Shown here in pieces: positions 10,881 to 21,969 of a stretch of DNA of 64,000 nucleotides (positions within the stretch are counted from its first letter, which is position 1; each line of letters opens with the position of its first letter). A model generated the notes under the pieces. That model ran no database searches. It was not told the origin of the DNA and saw nothing but the letters and a program-made list of their open reading frames with translations. Both the position numbers and the translations under genes were made by a program. This DNA is from Prionace glauca (Eukaryota > Chordata > Chondrichthyes > Carcharhiniformes > Carcharhinidae): the NCBI GenBank assembly GCA_037974335.1, contig CM075760.1, positions 14,141,386 to 14,205,385 on the forward strand. Direction: 5' to 3'.

Positions 10881-13800
10881 TCTCTCTCTCTATCCTGTCT
10901 CTCTCTCTCTGTTACTCTCTCTCTATCCTGTTGCTCTCTCTCTCTCTCTCTGTTACTCTCCCGCTCTATCCTGTCTCTCTCTCTCTGACTCTCTCTCTCT
11001 CTATCCTGTCTCTGTCACTCTCCCTCTCTATCCTGTTACTCTCTCTCTCTCTATCCTGTCTCTCTCTCTCTGACTCTCTCTCTCTCTATCCTGTCTCTGT
11101 CACTCTCCCTCTCTATCCTGTTACTCTCTCTCTCTCTATCCTGTCTCTCTCTCTCTGTTACTCTCTCTCTATGCTGTCTCTCTCTCTCTGTTTCTCTCTC
11201 TCCATAACTCTCTCTCTCTCTATCCTGTCTCTCTCTGTCTCTCTCTCTCTCTATCCTCTCTCTCTCTCTATCCTCTCTCTCACGATCCTCTCTCACTCTC
11301 TGTTACTCTCTCTATCCTCTCTCTATCCCCTCTCTCTCTATCCTCTCTCTCTGTTACTCTCTCTCTCTATCTTGTCTCTCTCTCTCTATCCTGTCTCTCT
11401 CTCTCTGTTACTCTCTCTCTATCCTGTCGCTCTCTCTCTCTCTCTGTTACTCTCTCTCTCTATCCTGACACTCTCTCTCTGTCCTGACACTCTCTCTCTG
11501 TCCTGACACTCTCTCTGTGTTACTCTCTCTCTGTCATGTCTCTCTCTCTCTCTGTTATTCTGTCTCTCTCTTTCTCTCTATCCTGTCTCTCACCCTCTGT
11601 CTCTCACTCTCTGTTTCTCTCTCTCTGTCTATCCTCTCTCTCTCTATCTCTCTGTCTCTCTCTCCCTCTGTTGCTCTCTCTCTCAATCCTGTCACTCTCT
11701 CTCTCTCTATCCTGTGTCTCTCTCTCTCTGTTATTCTCTCTCTCTCTATCCTCTGTCTCTGTTACTCGTTCTCTATATCCTGTCTCTCTCTCACTGTTAC
11801 TCTCTATCCTCTCTCTCTCTATCCTCTCTCTCTCTATCCTCTCACTCTCTATCCTGTCTCTCTCTCTGTTATTCTCTCTCTCTCTATCCTCTCTCTCTGT
11901 TACTCTCTCTCTCTATCCTGTCTCTCTATCCTGTCTCTCTCTCTCTCTCTGTTACTCTCTCTCTATGCTGTCTCTCTCTCTCTCTCTGTTACTCTCCCGC
12001 TCTATCCTGTCTCTCTCTCTCTGTCTCTCTCCCTCTATATCCTGTCTCTCTCTCTCTGTTACTCTCTCTCTCTCTGTTACTCACCCGCTCTATCCTGTCT
12101 CTCTCTATCCTGTCTCTCTCTCTCTATCCTGCCTCTGTCACTCTCCCTCTCTATCCTGTTACTCTCCCTCTCTATCCTGTCTCTCTCTCTCTCTCTGTTA
12201 CTCTCTCTCTATCCTCTCTCTCTCTCTGTTACTCTCTCTCTCTATCCTGTCTCTCTCTCTCTGTTACTCTCTCTCTATCCTGTCTCTCTCTCTCTGTCTC
12301 TCTCTCTCGCTATCCTGTCTCTGTCACTCTCCCTCTCTATCCTGTTACTCTCCCTCTCTATTCTGTCTCTCTATCCTGTCTCTCTCTCTCTCTCTCTGTT
12401 ACTCTCTCTCTATCCTCTCTCTCTCTCTCTGTTACTCTCTCTCTCTATCCTGTCTCTCTCTCTCTATCCTGTCTCTTATTCTGTTACTCTCTCTCTCTCT
12501 ATCCTGCCTCTCTCTCTCTCTTACTCTCTCTCTATCCTGTCTCTCTCTCTATGTTACTCTCTCTCTATCCTCTCTCTCTCTCTGTTACTCTCTCTCTCTT
12601 TGTTACTCTCTCTCTCTATCCTGTCTCTCTCTCTCTCTATCCTGTCTCTTATTCTGTTCCTCTCTCTCTCTCTATCCTGCCTCTCTCTCTCTTACTCTCT
12701 CTCTATCCTGTCTCACTCTCTATCCTGTCTCTTATTCTGTTACTCCCTGTCTCTATCCTGTTGCGCTCTCTCTCTCTCTCATACTCTCCCTCTCTATCCT
12801 CTCTCTCTCTCTGTTACTCTCTCTATCTCTCTCTCTCTATCCTGTCTCTGCTCCTCTCCCTCTCTATCCTGTCTCTCTCTCTCTGTTACACACTCTCTCT
12901 CTATCCTGTCTGTTACTCTCTCTCTCTCTGTTACTCTCCCTCTCTATCCTGTCTCTCTCTCTCTGTTACTCTCTCTCTCTGTTACACACTCTCTCTCTAT
13001 CCTGTCTCTCTCTCTCTGTTACTCTCTCTCTCTCTGTTACACTCTCTCTCTATATCCTGTCTCTCTGTCTCTGTTTGTCTCTCTATCCTGTGTGTCTCTC
13101 TCTGTGACACTCTCTCTCTCTATCCTGTCTCTGTCTCTGTTACTCTCTCTGTGTCCTGTCTCTCTCTCTCCGTCCTGTCTCTCTCTCTCTCTGTTACTCT
13201 CTCTCTCTCTCTATCCTGTCTCTCTCTGTTACTCTCTCTGTCTGTTAATCTCTCTCTCTGTTAATCCCTCTCTCTATCCTGTCTCTCTCTCTCTGTCTGT
13301 TACTCCCTCTCTCTATCCTGTCTCTCTCTCTCTGTTACTCTCTCTCTCTGTTACTCTCTCTCTCTGTTACTCTCTCTCTATCCTTACTCTCTCTCTCACT
13401 GTTACCCTCTCTGTCTCTATCCTGTCTCACTCTCTCTCTGTTACTCTCTCTCTGTTACTCTCTTTGTCTGTTACTCTCTCTCTGTTACCCTCTCTCTCTC
13501 TATCCTGTCACTTTCTCTCTCTCTATCCTGTCTCTCTGTCTGTTACTCTCTCTCTCTCTATCCTGTCTCTCTCTCTCTCTCTCTGTTACTCCCTCTCTCT
13601 ATCCTGTCTCTCTCTCTCTCTCTCTCTGTTACTCCCTCTCTCTATCCTGTCTCTCTCTCTCTCTGTCTGTTACTCCCTCTCTCTATCCTGTCTCTCTCTC
13701 TCTGTCTGTTACTCTCCCTCTCTCTATCCTGTCTCTCTCTCTCTCTCTCTGTTACTTTCTCTCTCTCTATCCTGTCTCTCTCTCTCTCTGTCTGTTACTC

Positions 13801-14073
13801 TCTCTCTCACTATCCTGTCTCTCTCTCTCTGTCTGTTACTCTCTCTCTCTGTTACTCTCTCTCTGTTACTCTCTGTCTGTTACTCTCCCTCTCTCTATCC
13901 TGTCTCTCTCTCTCTGTCTGTTACTCCCTCTCTCTATCCTGTCTCTCTCTCTCTCTCTGTTACTCCCTCTCTCTATCCTGTCTCTCTCTCTCTGTCTGTT
14001 ACTCCCTCTCTCTATCCTGTCTCTCTCTCTCTGTCTGTTACTCTCTCTCTCTCTATCCTGTCTCTCTGTGTAA
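10881..14073 (+). repeat. CT-rich satellite, 3.2 kb
   Basis: Irregular tandem units are built from (CT)n, CTCTATCCTGT and CTGTTACTCT, about 25-60 bases each. It is almost pure pyrimidine on the + strand. The array starts exactly at the 3' break of block A copy 2. The 861-residue and similar frames inside are Ser/Leu repeats with no coding character. Confidence 0.95.
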
Positions 14074-14680
14074 CCCTCTCCAGTTGGATGGGGGAGAGGT
14101 GAAAAAGGCAGTGTAAGCCCAGGTTTGGAGTATTTCCCCCCCAGAGTTTGATAGATTGATGATGAACAAGGCCGGGGGGGGGGGGGGCAGGAATGTAGAG
14201 TGGAGGTTACAGTCCATACCAGACATAGAGTCCATTCGGGAGAAGGAGAGGGTACAGAATACAGTGTGACAGTTACCAATAGATAGATCAGCTTAATATA
14301 TGGTGGGTCCATTCACAATCTAACATTCTGATCAAACACTCAATCTTTCCACAAAGCAATTCTCACACAGTCAACCCCACTTTGCTTTGTCCCTTCTCCC
14401 ATCCTGCTGTGCTCGGAGTCTCTCTGATCGATGCTAAGGGCCTAGTATTTGAGGCTCTGAGCTGAAGCCACAATCTGTCTGATTGGGAGGGAAGATTACC
14501 TCCCACTCAGACACGGGGGGGGGGCTGCGATATCCCCCCGAAATCTATCTGTTGTGTTCAGAGCCACATGTTCCATCCCTGTGTCTGCTGTCCTTAAAGA
14601 ACTATTGAATAATCTTTAAACATCCCCATTCATTATCACAGAACAAGGCCCACACGGGGGGGGAATCTAGTATCAGCTTT
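14074..14680. other. Spacer without recognised genes
   Basis: Mixed sequence with a G-run at about 14172-14187 and further short G-runs near 14514 and 14656. I see no coding, RNA or repeat signature beyond these homopolymers. Confidence 0.5.
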
Positions 14681-14970
14681 CAAAGTTTATTTATTAGTCT
14701 CACAAGTAGGATGACATTAACACTGCAATGAAGTTAGTGTGGGGAAACTCATAGTGGCCACAGTGTGGTGCCTGTTTGGACACACATAGGGAGAATTGAA
14801 CATGGCTGGGACACCTACCCAGAGCGTCTTTTTAACTGTGGGAGGAAACCCACGGGGACACGGGGAGAAGGTGTAGACTCCACACAGACAGTGACCCAAG
14901 GCAGGGAATTGAACCTGGGTCCCTGGCACTGTGAGGCAGCAGTGTTACCCACTGTGCCACCGTGCTGCCA
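14681..14970 (-). mobile_element. tRNA-derived SINE, antisense
   Basis: On the minus strand it reads head (GGCAGCACGGTGGCACAGTG, GACCCAGGTTCAATTCCC), body (GTCTACACCTTCTCC) and tail (AATAAATAAACTTTG at the left edge). Near full length, with moderate decay. Confidence 0.85.
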
Positions 14971-15009
14971 GGATGGGGGTGGGCCGGGGGGGGGGGGGGG
15001 GGGGGCACA

Positions 15010-15285
15010 GTTTAAAATTCCTGACGTTCCCATTGAAGATAGAGATCCGGAGGAATAATTCCTTCTCTCAGGGGGTGGTTAGTGTTTGGAATTCCCTTCC
15101 CCGGAGAGCAGTGGGCGTTGGGACATTGAACATATACAAGGGGGGGGTGGGGGTTATGGGGGAGACAGGCTGCGAAGGGGGGTTCAGGCCACAGTCAGAT
15201 CAGCCATGGTCTTATCAACTGGAGGGACAGGCTCGAGGGGGGGAATGGCCTCATCCTGCTCCTATTTCTTATGTTCTGTCTGATA
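15010..15285 (+). mobile_element. CR1-like LINE 3' end, sense
   Basis: Contains SFSQGVVSVWNSLPRRAVG in one frame, then GATCAGCCATGGTCTTATC, GACAGGCTCGAGGGGG and a TTCTTATGTTCT tail. It is 5' truncated, preceded by a long G-run (about 14988-15005) and followed directly by the 60-base minisatellite region. Confidence 0.8.
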
Positions 15286-15352
15286 CCTGTGTGATCACTG
15301 CTCTCAGCGTTACAGGAATACTGTTTGGCAATCTCCATCTCAATCACTTCCT

Positions 15353-17755
15353 CTATCTCTCTGAGACTCTCACCCCATTGCTATCCTCCCCTCTCTCTGT
15401 TACTCTCTCTCTCTATCTCTCTGAGACTCTCACCCCATTGCTATCCTCCCTTCTCTCTGTTACTCTCTCTCTCTATCTCTCTGAGACTCTCACCCCATTG
15501 CTATCCTCCCCTCTCTCTGTTACTCTCTCTCTCTATCTCTCTGTGAATCTCACCCCATTGCTATCCTCCCCTCTCTCTGTTACTCTCTCTCTCTCTATCT
15601 CTCTGTGACTCTCACCCCATTGCTATCCTCCCCTCTCTCTGTTACTCTCTCTCTCTATCTCTCTGAGACTCTCACCCCATTGCTATCCTCCCCTCTCTCT
15701 GTTACTCTCTCTCTCTCTATCTCTCTGTGACTCTCACCCCATTGCTATCCTCCCCTCTCTCTGTTACTCTCTCTCTATCTCTCTGTGAATCTCACCCCAT
15801 TGCTATCCTCCCCTCTCTCTGTTACTCTCTCTCTATCTCTCTGTGACTCTCACCCCATTGCTATCCTCCCCTCTCTCTGTTACTCTCTCTCTCTATCTCT
15901 CTGAGACTCTCACCCCATTGCTATCCTCCCCTCTCTCTGTTACTCTCTCTCTCTATCTCTCTGTGAATCTCACCCCATTGCTATCCTCCCCTCTCTCTGT
16001 TACTCTCTCTCTCTCTATCTCTCTGTGACTCTCACCCCATTGCTATCCTCCCCTCTCTCTGTTACTCTCTCTCTCTATCTCTCTGAGACTCTCACCCCAT
16101 TGCTATCCTCCCCTCTCTCTGTTACTCTCTCTCTCTCTATCTCTCTGTGACTCTCACCCCATTGCTATCCTCCCCTCTCTCTGTTACTCTCTCTCTATCT
16201 CTCTGTGAATCTCACCCCATTGCTATCCTCCCCTCTCTCTGTTACTCTCTCTCTATCTCTCTGTGACTCTCACCCCATTGCTATCCTCCCCTCTCTCTGT
16301 TACTCTCTCTCTCTATCTCTCTGTGACTCTCACCCCATTGCTATCCTCTCCTGGATCAGAAATTGGCTATCAGATAGAAGACAGAGGGTGGTGGTTGATG
16401 GTAAATATTCATCATGGAGTTCGGTTACAAGTGGTGTGTCTCAGGGATCTGTTTTGGGGCCACTGCTGTTTGTAATTTTTATTAATGATCTGGATGAGGG
16501 TATAGTTGGGTGGATTAGTAAATTTGCTGATGACACCAAAGTCGGAGGTGTGGTAGATAGTGATGAAGGGTGTCATAGTTTGCAGGAAGACTTAGACAGG
16601 TTGCAGAGCTGGGCCGAGAGGGGGCGGATGGAATTTAATGCGGAGAAGTGTGAGGTAATTCACTTCGGTAGGAGCAACAGATGTGTCGAGTATAGGGCTA
16701 ACAGGAGGACTTTGAATATTGTGGATGAACAGAGGGATCTAGGTGTATGTGTACATAGATCCCTGAAAGTTGGGAATCAAGTAGATAAGGTTGTTAAGAA
16801 GGCGTATGGTGTCTTGGCGTTTATTGGTAGGGGGATTGAATTTAAGAGTCGCAGCGTCATGTTGCAACTGTACACTACTCTGGTACGGCCGCACTTGGAG
16901 TACTGTGTGCAGTTCTGGTCCCCACATTACAGGAAGGATGTGGAGGCTTTGGAGAGGGTGCAGAGGAGGTTTACCAGGATGTTGCCTGGTATGGTGGGGA
17001 GGGGATCTTATTGAAACATATAAGATGATTAGAGGTTTAGATCGGGTGGACAGTGATAGCCTTTTTCCTCGGATGGAGAAGGCTAGCACGAGGGGGCATG
17101 GCTTTAAATTAAGGGGGGGTAGCTACAGGACGGATGTCAGGGGTAGGTTCTTTACCCAGAGGGTGGTGAGGGATTGGAATGCCCTGCCTGCTGCAGTTGT
17201 AAATGCGCCTAGTTTGGGGGCGTTTAAAAGATCTGTGGATAGGTTTATGGACAAAAAGGGATTGGTATAGGCTAGTGGGTCATTGTTTTTGTAACTGGTC
17301 GGCGCAACATCGTGGGCCGAAGGGCCTGTTCTGCGCTGTAATGTTCTATGTTCTATATTCCCCTCTCTCTGTTACTCTCTCTCTCTCTATCTCTCTGTGA
17401 ATCTCACCCCATTGCTATCCTCCCCTCTCTCTGTTACTCTCTCTCTCTCTATCTCTCTGTGACTCTCACCCCATTGCTATCCTCCCCTCTCTCTGTTACT
17501 CTCTCTCTCTATCTCTCTGTGACTCTCACCCCATTGCTATCCTCCCCTCTCTCTGTTACTCTCTCTCTCTATCTCTCTGTGAATCTCACCCCATTGCTAT
17601 CCTCCCCTCTCTCTGTTACTCTCTCTCTCTATCTCTCTGTGACTCTCACCCCATTGCTATCGTCCCCTCTCTCTGTGAATCTCACCCCATTGCTATCCTC
17701 CCCTCTCTCTGTTACTCTCTCTCTCTCTATCTATCTGAGACTCTCACCCCAAAGG
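15353..17755 (+). repeat. About 60-bp minisatellite, split by a LINE
   Basis: The unit is about 58-60 bases: CTCTGTGACTCTCACCCCAT, TGCTATCCTCCCCTCTCTC, TGTTACTCTCTCTCTATCT. About 17 units precede the LINE inserted at 16352 and about 6 follow it from 17358. Units are very similar and show higher-order repetition (blocks around 15540-15780 and 15960-16200 are nearly the same). It shares words with the CT satellite at 10881-14073. Confidence 0.95.
16352..17357 (+). mobile_element. CR1-like LINE, 5' truncated, inside the minisatellite
   Basis: The frame to 17014 encodes the C-terminal half of a CR1-type reverse transcriptase: GVSQGSVLGPLLFVIFINDL, then the F-A-D-D box (KFADDTKVGG), then a conserved C-terminal region (RPHLEYCVQFWSPHYRKDVE). 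Around 17000 an internal deletion, roughly 75 bases by comparison with the copy at 45300, shifts the frame; ETYKMIRGLDRVDSD and FFTQRVVRDWNALPAAVV continue in another frame to 17270. The tail is GGGCCGAAGGGCCTGTTCTG followed by repeated ATGTTCT. Minisatellite units resume immediately, so the insertion is clear. Confidence 0.92.
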
Positions 17756-17757
17756 GA

Positions 17758-18183
17758 TTGGGATGATTAATAAGGGGCAATGTTGTCACAAAACTGTGTG
17801 TGGCAGTGTGAAAGTAGCAGTCAGGCTTTGCTGTGTGAGAAATATCCGTCCCTGTCTCTCTCTCCGAGGGGGACACAGATTTAAAGGGATTGGTGAAAGA
17901 ACCAAAAGTGACCCGAGGAAATTCTCTGTGTCCCAGCTTTTGGTCTCCTCTCCCTGATATCTCCCTGTCAGTCTGGCTGGGAGAATTTGTTTTCGGATGC
18001 CCCCCCCCCCCCCATGTGAAGTGTCTTTCAGACATTGCATTCTGTTCCTGGTGCTACATTAATGCAAGTTGTTGTTGCTTTCCAAGACCCGTTCCCACAT
18101 TCGGCCCTCTAACCCGGGGCCTTGTGAACATCCCCCAGTCGCAGTCACTCCAACATCAGTGGTTGTGTCTTCAGCTGGCAAGG
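17758..18183. other. Spacer without recognised genes
   Basis: Single-copy-looking sequence with a 14-base C-run near 18001. It has two words GATTTAAAGGGATTGG and AAAGGGATTGG. No coding or RNA signature was recognised. Confidence 0.4.
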
Positions 18184-18343
18184 CCCCTAACTGTGTAATT
18201 CACCCCCCCCACCCCCCACCCTAAAGGGGGGGGGGCGATGGCCCCTAACTGTGTAATTCCCCCCCCCACCCTCCACCCTAAAGGGGGGGGCGATGGCCCC
18301 TAACTGTGTAATTCCCCCCCCCCACCCTAAAGGGGGGGCGATG
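18184..18343 (+). repeat. Three tandem units with C- and G-runs
   Basis: CCCTAACTGTGTAATTC, then a run of C, then ACCCTAAAGG with a run of G and GCGATGG occurs three times (starts about 18184, 18241, 18297). The last unit runs into a SINE head at GGCGATGGCCCAGTGG, so the unit seems to include the SINE's first bases plus its target flank. Confidence 0.85.
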
Positions 18344-18676
18344 GCCCAGTGGGATCATTGCTAGACTATTCATTCCAGAAACTCAGCTAATGTTCTGGGG
18401 ACCCGGGTTCGAATCCCGCCACAGCAGGTGGGGGAATTGGAATTCAATAAAAAATATCTGGGATTAAGAATCTCCTGATGATCGATGATCAGAAACACCC
18501 GTCTGGGTCACTGATGCCGTTTAGGGAAGGAAATTTGCCGTCCTTACCTGGTTTGGCCTACGTGTGACTCCAGACCCACAGCAATGTGGTTTACTCTGAA
18601 CTGCCCTCGGGAACCCAGAGATGGGCAATAAATGGTGGGCCAGCCAGCGATGCCCAGTCCCATGGATGAATAAAAA
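18336..18676 (+). mobile_element. tRNA-derived SINE, second family
   Basis: The head has GACCCGGGTTCGAATCCCGC (B-box). The body has AAATTTGCCGTCCTTACCTG and GTGACTCCAGACCCACAGCA; it ends GATGGGCAATAAATG...GATGAATAAAAA. It differs from the GTGGCACAGTGG family. Pieces of the same family are at 32150-32285 (minus) and 32815-33018 (plus). Confidence 0.8.
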
Positions 18677-18779
18677 TCCAACCTCTCCATCTCACTCCCA
18701 TTCCTCCTTCCTAATGCCTACCCAACATTTTATATCATTCCAGCATCACCTCCCCACTCTTAAACACTCGGCTAATAAA

Positions 18780-19345
18780 GAAGTGAACCGTGTGTCTTCT
18801 TAACCACTTTATCCACCTGTCCTGTTACCGTAAGGGACCGGTGTACATGCTCACCGATCTCCCTCTGATCCTCGGAGCTTCCTGGGATCCTACTGTTCAT
18901 CATCTAGTCCCTTGTCTTGTTAGCCCTGCCCGAGTGCATCACCTCACACTGATCCCCATTGGATTCCTTTTGCCACGGATCAGCCTGTCTCTATCCCCCT
19001 GTAATCTAAGGCTATCCTCCCATTTACCATCCGAACAATTCCCCTATCATCCGCAAACTTACTGATGAACCTCCTGCATTTACGACTAAGTTATTTCAAT
19101 AAACCACAAACAACAAGGGCCCCAACATCGAACCCTGTGGATACAAGTTTCCAGTCTGAAAATCACCATCACCCTCTGCTTCCTGCCACTCAACCAATTC
19201 TGGATCCAATTTGACACATTTCCTTGGATCCCATGGGATCTTAACTTCCCTATTAGTCTCCCGTGTGGGACCTTGTCAAAAGCCCTGTTGAAGTCTGAGA
19301 AGACTACGTCAAAAGCATCGCCCTCATCTACACATCTGGTCACTT
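18780..19345 (-). mobile_element. Old LINE reverse-transcriptase fragment, antisense
   Basis: Read on the minus strand it gives VVFSDFNRAFDKVPHGRLIG, HGIQGNVSNWIQNWLSGRKQ and a degenerate continuation, the central reverse-transcriptase region of a CR1-like element. The part left of about 19085 is more decayed. No intact frame. Confidence 0.75.
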
Positions 19346-19349
19346 CTTG

Positions 19350-19690
19350 GAAAAAATGGTGCAGTTCTGGGATCCCCAGGATAGGAGGGATGGGGTGACA
19401 CTGGGAATGGGGCAGAGGAGATTTACCATGATGTTACCTGGTCTGGAGAGTTTCACTTCATTGACTCATAGAATTCTTACAAAGCAGAAGGAGGACATTC
19501 CGCCTTTCAAATCTGTACCGACCCTTATCCAGGCTTACCCCGTAACCCCATGTATTTGCTCACTAATCCCCCCTAACCTATACATCTTGGGAGTCTAAGG
19601 GCAATTTCGCATGGACAGTGCACCCAACCTGCACATCTTTGGAGTGTGGGAGGAAACCAGAGCACCCGAAGGACATTTTCTGTCTCTCTG
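19350..19690. mobile_element. LINE scrap (+) and SINE body (-)
   Basis: 19350-19445 reads as the LINE C-terminal words VQFWDPQDRRDGV and GQRRFTMMLPG on the plus strand. 19463-19680 is a SINE on the minus strand (AACCTGCACATCTTTGGAGT, GTGGGAGGAAACCAGAGCAC) that lacks its tRNA head. Confidence 0.7.
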
Positions 19691-20094
19691 CCTAAGAATT
19701 CCTCAATCCCGGCTCGGAGAGGGTGTATCATCAGAATCAAACATACCTCGGTGTTCTTTAATCCCCAGTCTGGAGCTCAGCCTGGTGTCCCCTTTACCAC
19801 ATCAGGGTGTGGTATGAGTTTGGATCTCTCCGTTATATGGGGAATCTCCGGCAATGTCCAATTTCAGGGTAAACTTCTACTTTGTTACAATGATTTTTAA
19901 CCTGGGACTGAACCATTGTTTAATGTAGACCTGGTCAACGGCCATCATTGAGATTTATCTGAACATGTCAATAAATATTTCATTGCTTTCTGAATAAATA
20001 TCCCAACATTTGCTCAGTCTCTGCCTCTTGTTTGTGCATCTGTTGATTGTTCCCTGTTGGCGAAGGGGCAATGTTAAAGTTTACTCAGATTCGA
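19691..20094. other. Spacer without recognised genes
   Basis: Ordinary sequence with an AATAAATATTTC-type A/T-rich part near 19970. Nothing codes convincingly. Confidence 0.4.
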
Positions 20095-20590
20095 TAACCA
20101 TTTGGATTTACAAATGTTTTGCCAGGACTGGGGAAATTGCAGCGGTGAGGAAAGGATTGGATTGGCGAGGGTTGTTTTCCTGAGAGGTGACCGAACTGAG
20201 GTGTCTGACATTCTGAGGGGGGCAAGACAGGATGGACAGGAAAGGCCTGTTTCCCCCCCCAAACAGAGACAGGAAGTGGGGTTCACACAGATTGAAGGTG
20301 ATCGGTGGGAGGATTACAAGGGCCATAAGGAAGGTGCTTCTCACTCAGAGGGTGGAGGATGCCTGCAAAGCGCTGCCTAAACTGGTGGTTCAGATAGAAA
20401 CCCCTCGGCACTCGGATCTGTAGCTGAAACTCTGTGTCCTGTAAAAAGGAGGCTCAGGGGCTGGGTTGCTGGAAGGTGGGATTCGAATGGACAGCTAGTC
20501 TTTATTTCCCGAGCTGGTGCAGATGTGATGGGCTGAATGGCCTCTCCTGCGCTGTAACCTTTTCTCTGCGTTCTGTTAGCCCTATTGATG
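20095..20590 (+). mobile_element. LINE 3' end, sense, divergent family
   Basis: Motifs follow the CR1-like 3' plan (an HSEGGGCLQSAA-type remnant of the conserved C-terminus, then GATGGGCTGAATGGCCTCTC and CTGCGCTGTAACC). Sequence divergence shows an older or different subfamily than 16352. Confidence 0.65.
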
Positions 20591-20761
20591 GGAGGGATGG
20601 AGGAGTGAGCTGGTTTTCAATAAGAAACAAGAGGAAAAATGGAAGAATGTTTTGAGACAAAGCTGATTTTTCCTGATGTTTCCACCCCCCCCCCCCATCA
20701 AATTGAGTTGGTGATACCCCCACCTGCCCCGTGTTCCCCCCAAATACATTATCCCCAGTGT

Positions 20762-21018
20762 CAGCATGGTGGGACAGTGGGTAACACTGCAGCCTCACTG
20801 TGCCAGGGACCTGTGGGTCATTTGCACCTTGTCCCCGTGTCTGTGTGGGTTTCCTTCCCCAGTCTGAAAGACGTGCTGGGTTAGGGGGCATTGGGCCGGG
20901 TTTCAATTCCCCCTCAGTGTTACCCCAACAGGAATGTGGAGACTCGGGCAATTCTCACAGTAACTTCACTGCAGTGTTAATGTCAGCCTACTTATTAGTG
21001 ACACTAATAAATAACCTT
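20762..21018 (+). mobile_element. tRNA-derived SINE, sense
   Basis: Head CAGCATGGTGGGACAGTGGG, body TGTCTGTGTGGGTTTCC, and 3' part CACAGTAACTTCACTGCAGT ending in AATAAATAACC. It directly abuts block B2. Confidence 0.8.
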
Positions 21019-21250
21019 AAACTGCAGGTCTGGGTGCTGCTGTGACATTGCACCCTCTTGTTTAAACACTCTGCAATGCTGAGACTGGGGAGAGGAGTGA
21101 ACAACAGGGAGCAGAATTGCAGCTTCTCTCCCCCCATTGAAACTGGGATTGTTGCTCCATCTGCTGCACCTCCCCACCACATCCACTGGGGGCAACCTGG
21201 ACAATGGGCTGCAGGCAGACCTCACTGCGCCTGCGCCACAATCACACCCG

Positions 21251-21582
21251 CCGCCCGCGGCCATCTTGCGTTGCCAAGGGAGACGGCCAGCGTCCATCTT
21301 GCGTTGCCAAGGGAGACGGCCAGCGGCCATCTTGCGTTGCCAGGGCAGACGGCCAGCCGCCATCTTGCGTTGCCAGCGGAGGCGGCCCGCGGCCATCTTG
21401 CGTTGCCAGTTGAGACGGCCAGCCGCCATCTTGCGTTGCCAGCGGAGACGGCCAGCGTCCATCTTGCGTTGCCAAGGGAGACGGCCAGCGTCCATCTTGC
21501 GTTGCCAAGGAAGGCGGCTGGCCGCCATCTTGCGTTGCCAGCGGACAAGGCCGCGGCCATCTTGCGTTGCCAGGGGAGACGG
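21251..21582 (+). repeat. Ten 33-bp units carrying YY1-like sites
   Basis: Each unit contains CCATCTTGCGTTGCC followed by a variable A/G-rich stretch and GACGGCCAGC-like linker. On the minus strand the core reads GGCAACGCAAGATGG, with CGC or GGC following in most units, matching the YY1 consensus AAGATGGCGGC. GTTGCC is an RFX half-site. Variation is concentrated in the linker and next to CCATCTTG. Because 33 is a multiple of three and units lack stops, several frames stay open on both strands; these are not genes. Confidence 0.93.
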
Positions 21583-21969
21583 CGTCCCCCGCGCTGCTCT
21601 CTGGTTGACATCCCCTCCCGCACATGCGCCCAGGCAGTTCCATGTTAATCTTTTAATATTTTAAATTCTGATGATTATTATTCACATCCTCACCCGTCAG
21701 ACTTTCGGTTCCTTCTCCATTCGAGAAAATCGTTTCTGTTTTTTATTCCGTCTGTTTTTCAATCACACCCGCGCGGTGCGCTCTGGGAAAATACTACCGC
21801 ACATGCGCGGTTCCGCCACCTGCCTCTTTATAAAAATATGTATTTTATTTAATTTTAATTCCGCTCCGGGCGGGATTTCCGGGTGGGAATTTCTCTCACT
21901 TTCTACATTTCTCAACCGCCGCTTTTTCCTCGGCTGGGGGGGAGGGGCTGACGGTGACGTCACGGAAAT
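21583..21969 (+). promoter_or_regulatory. CpG-island promoter (block B2)
   Basis: Same elements as copy 1: ACATGCGC half-sites near 21623 and 21802 and GGGATTTCCGGG near 21873; the NRF1-like TGCGCCTGCGCC lies just upstream at 21226-21237. The CpG-rich core is kept, so methylation-driven decay has been limited. Confidence 0.55.

Noticed and set aside
11517-14102. 861-codon open frame
   Set aside because: Encodes only Ser/Leu/Tyr/Pro repeats from the CT satellite; several frames are open at the same time, so it is not a gene.
15353-17755. CRISPR-like regular repeats
   Set aside because: Units are contiguous with no unique spacers and the DNA is vertebrate; it is a minisatellite.
21004-21664. 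Several 130-196 codon frames on both strands
   Set aside because: A 33-base repeat without stops keeps multiple frames open; no domain is seen and copy 1 with one unit has no such frame.
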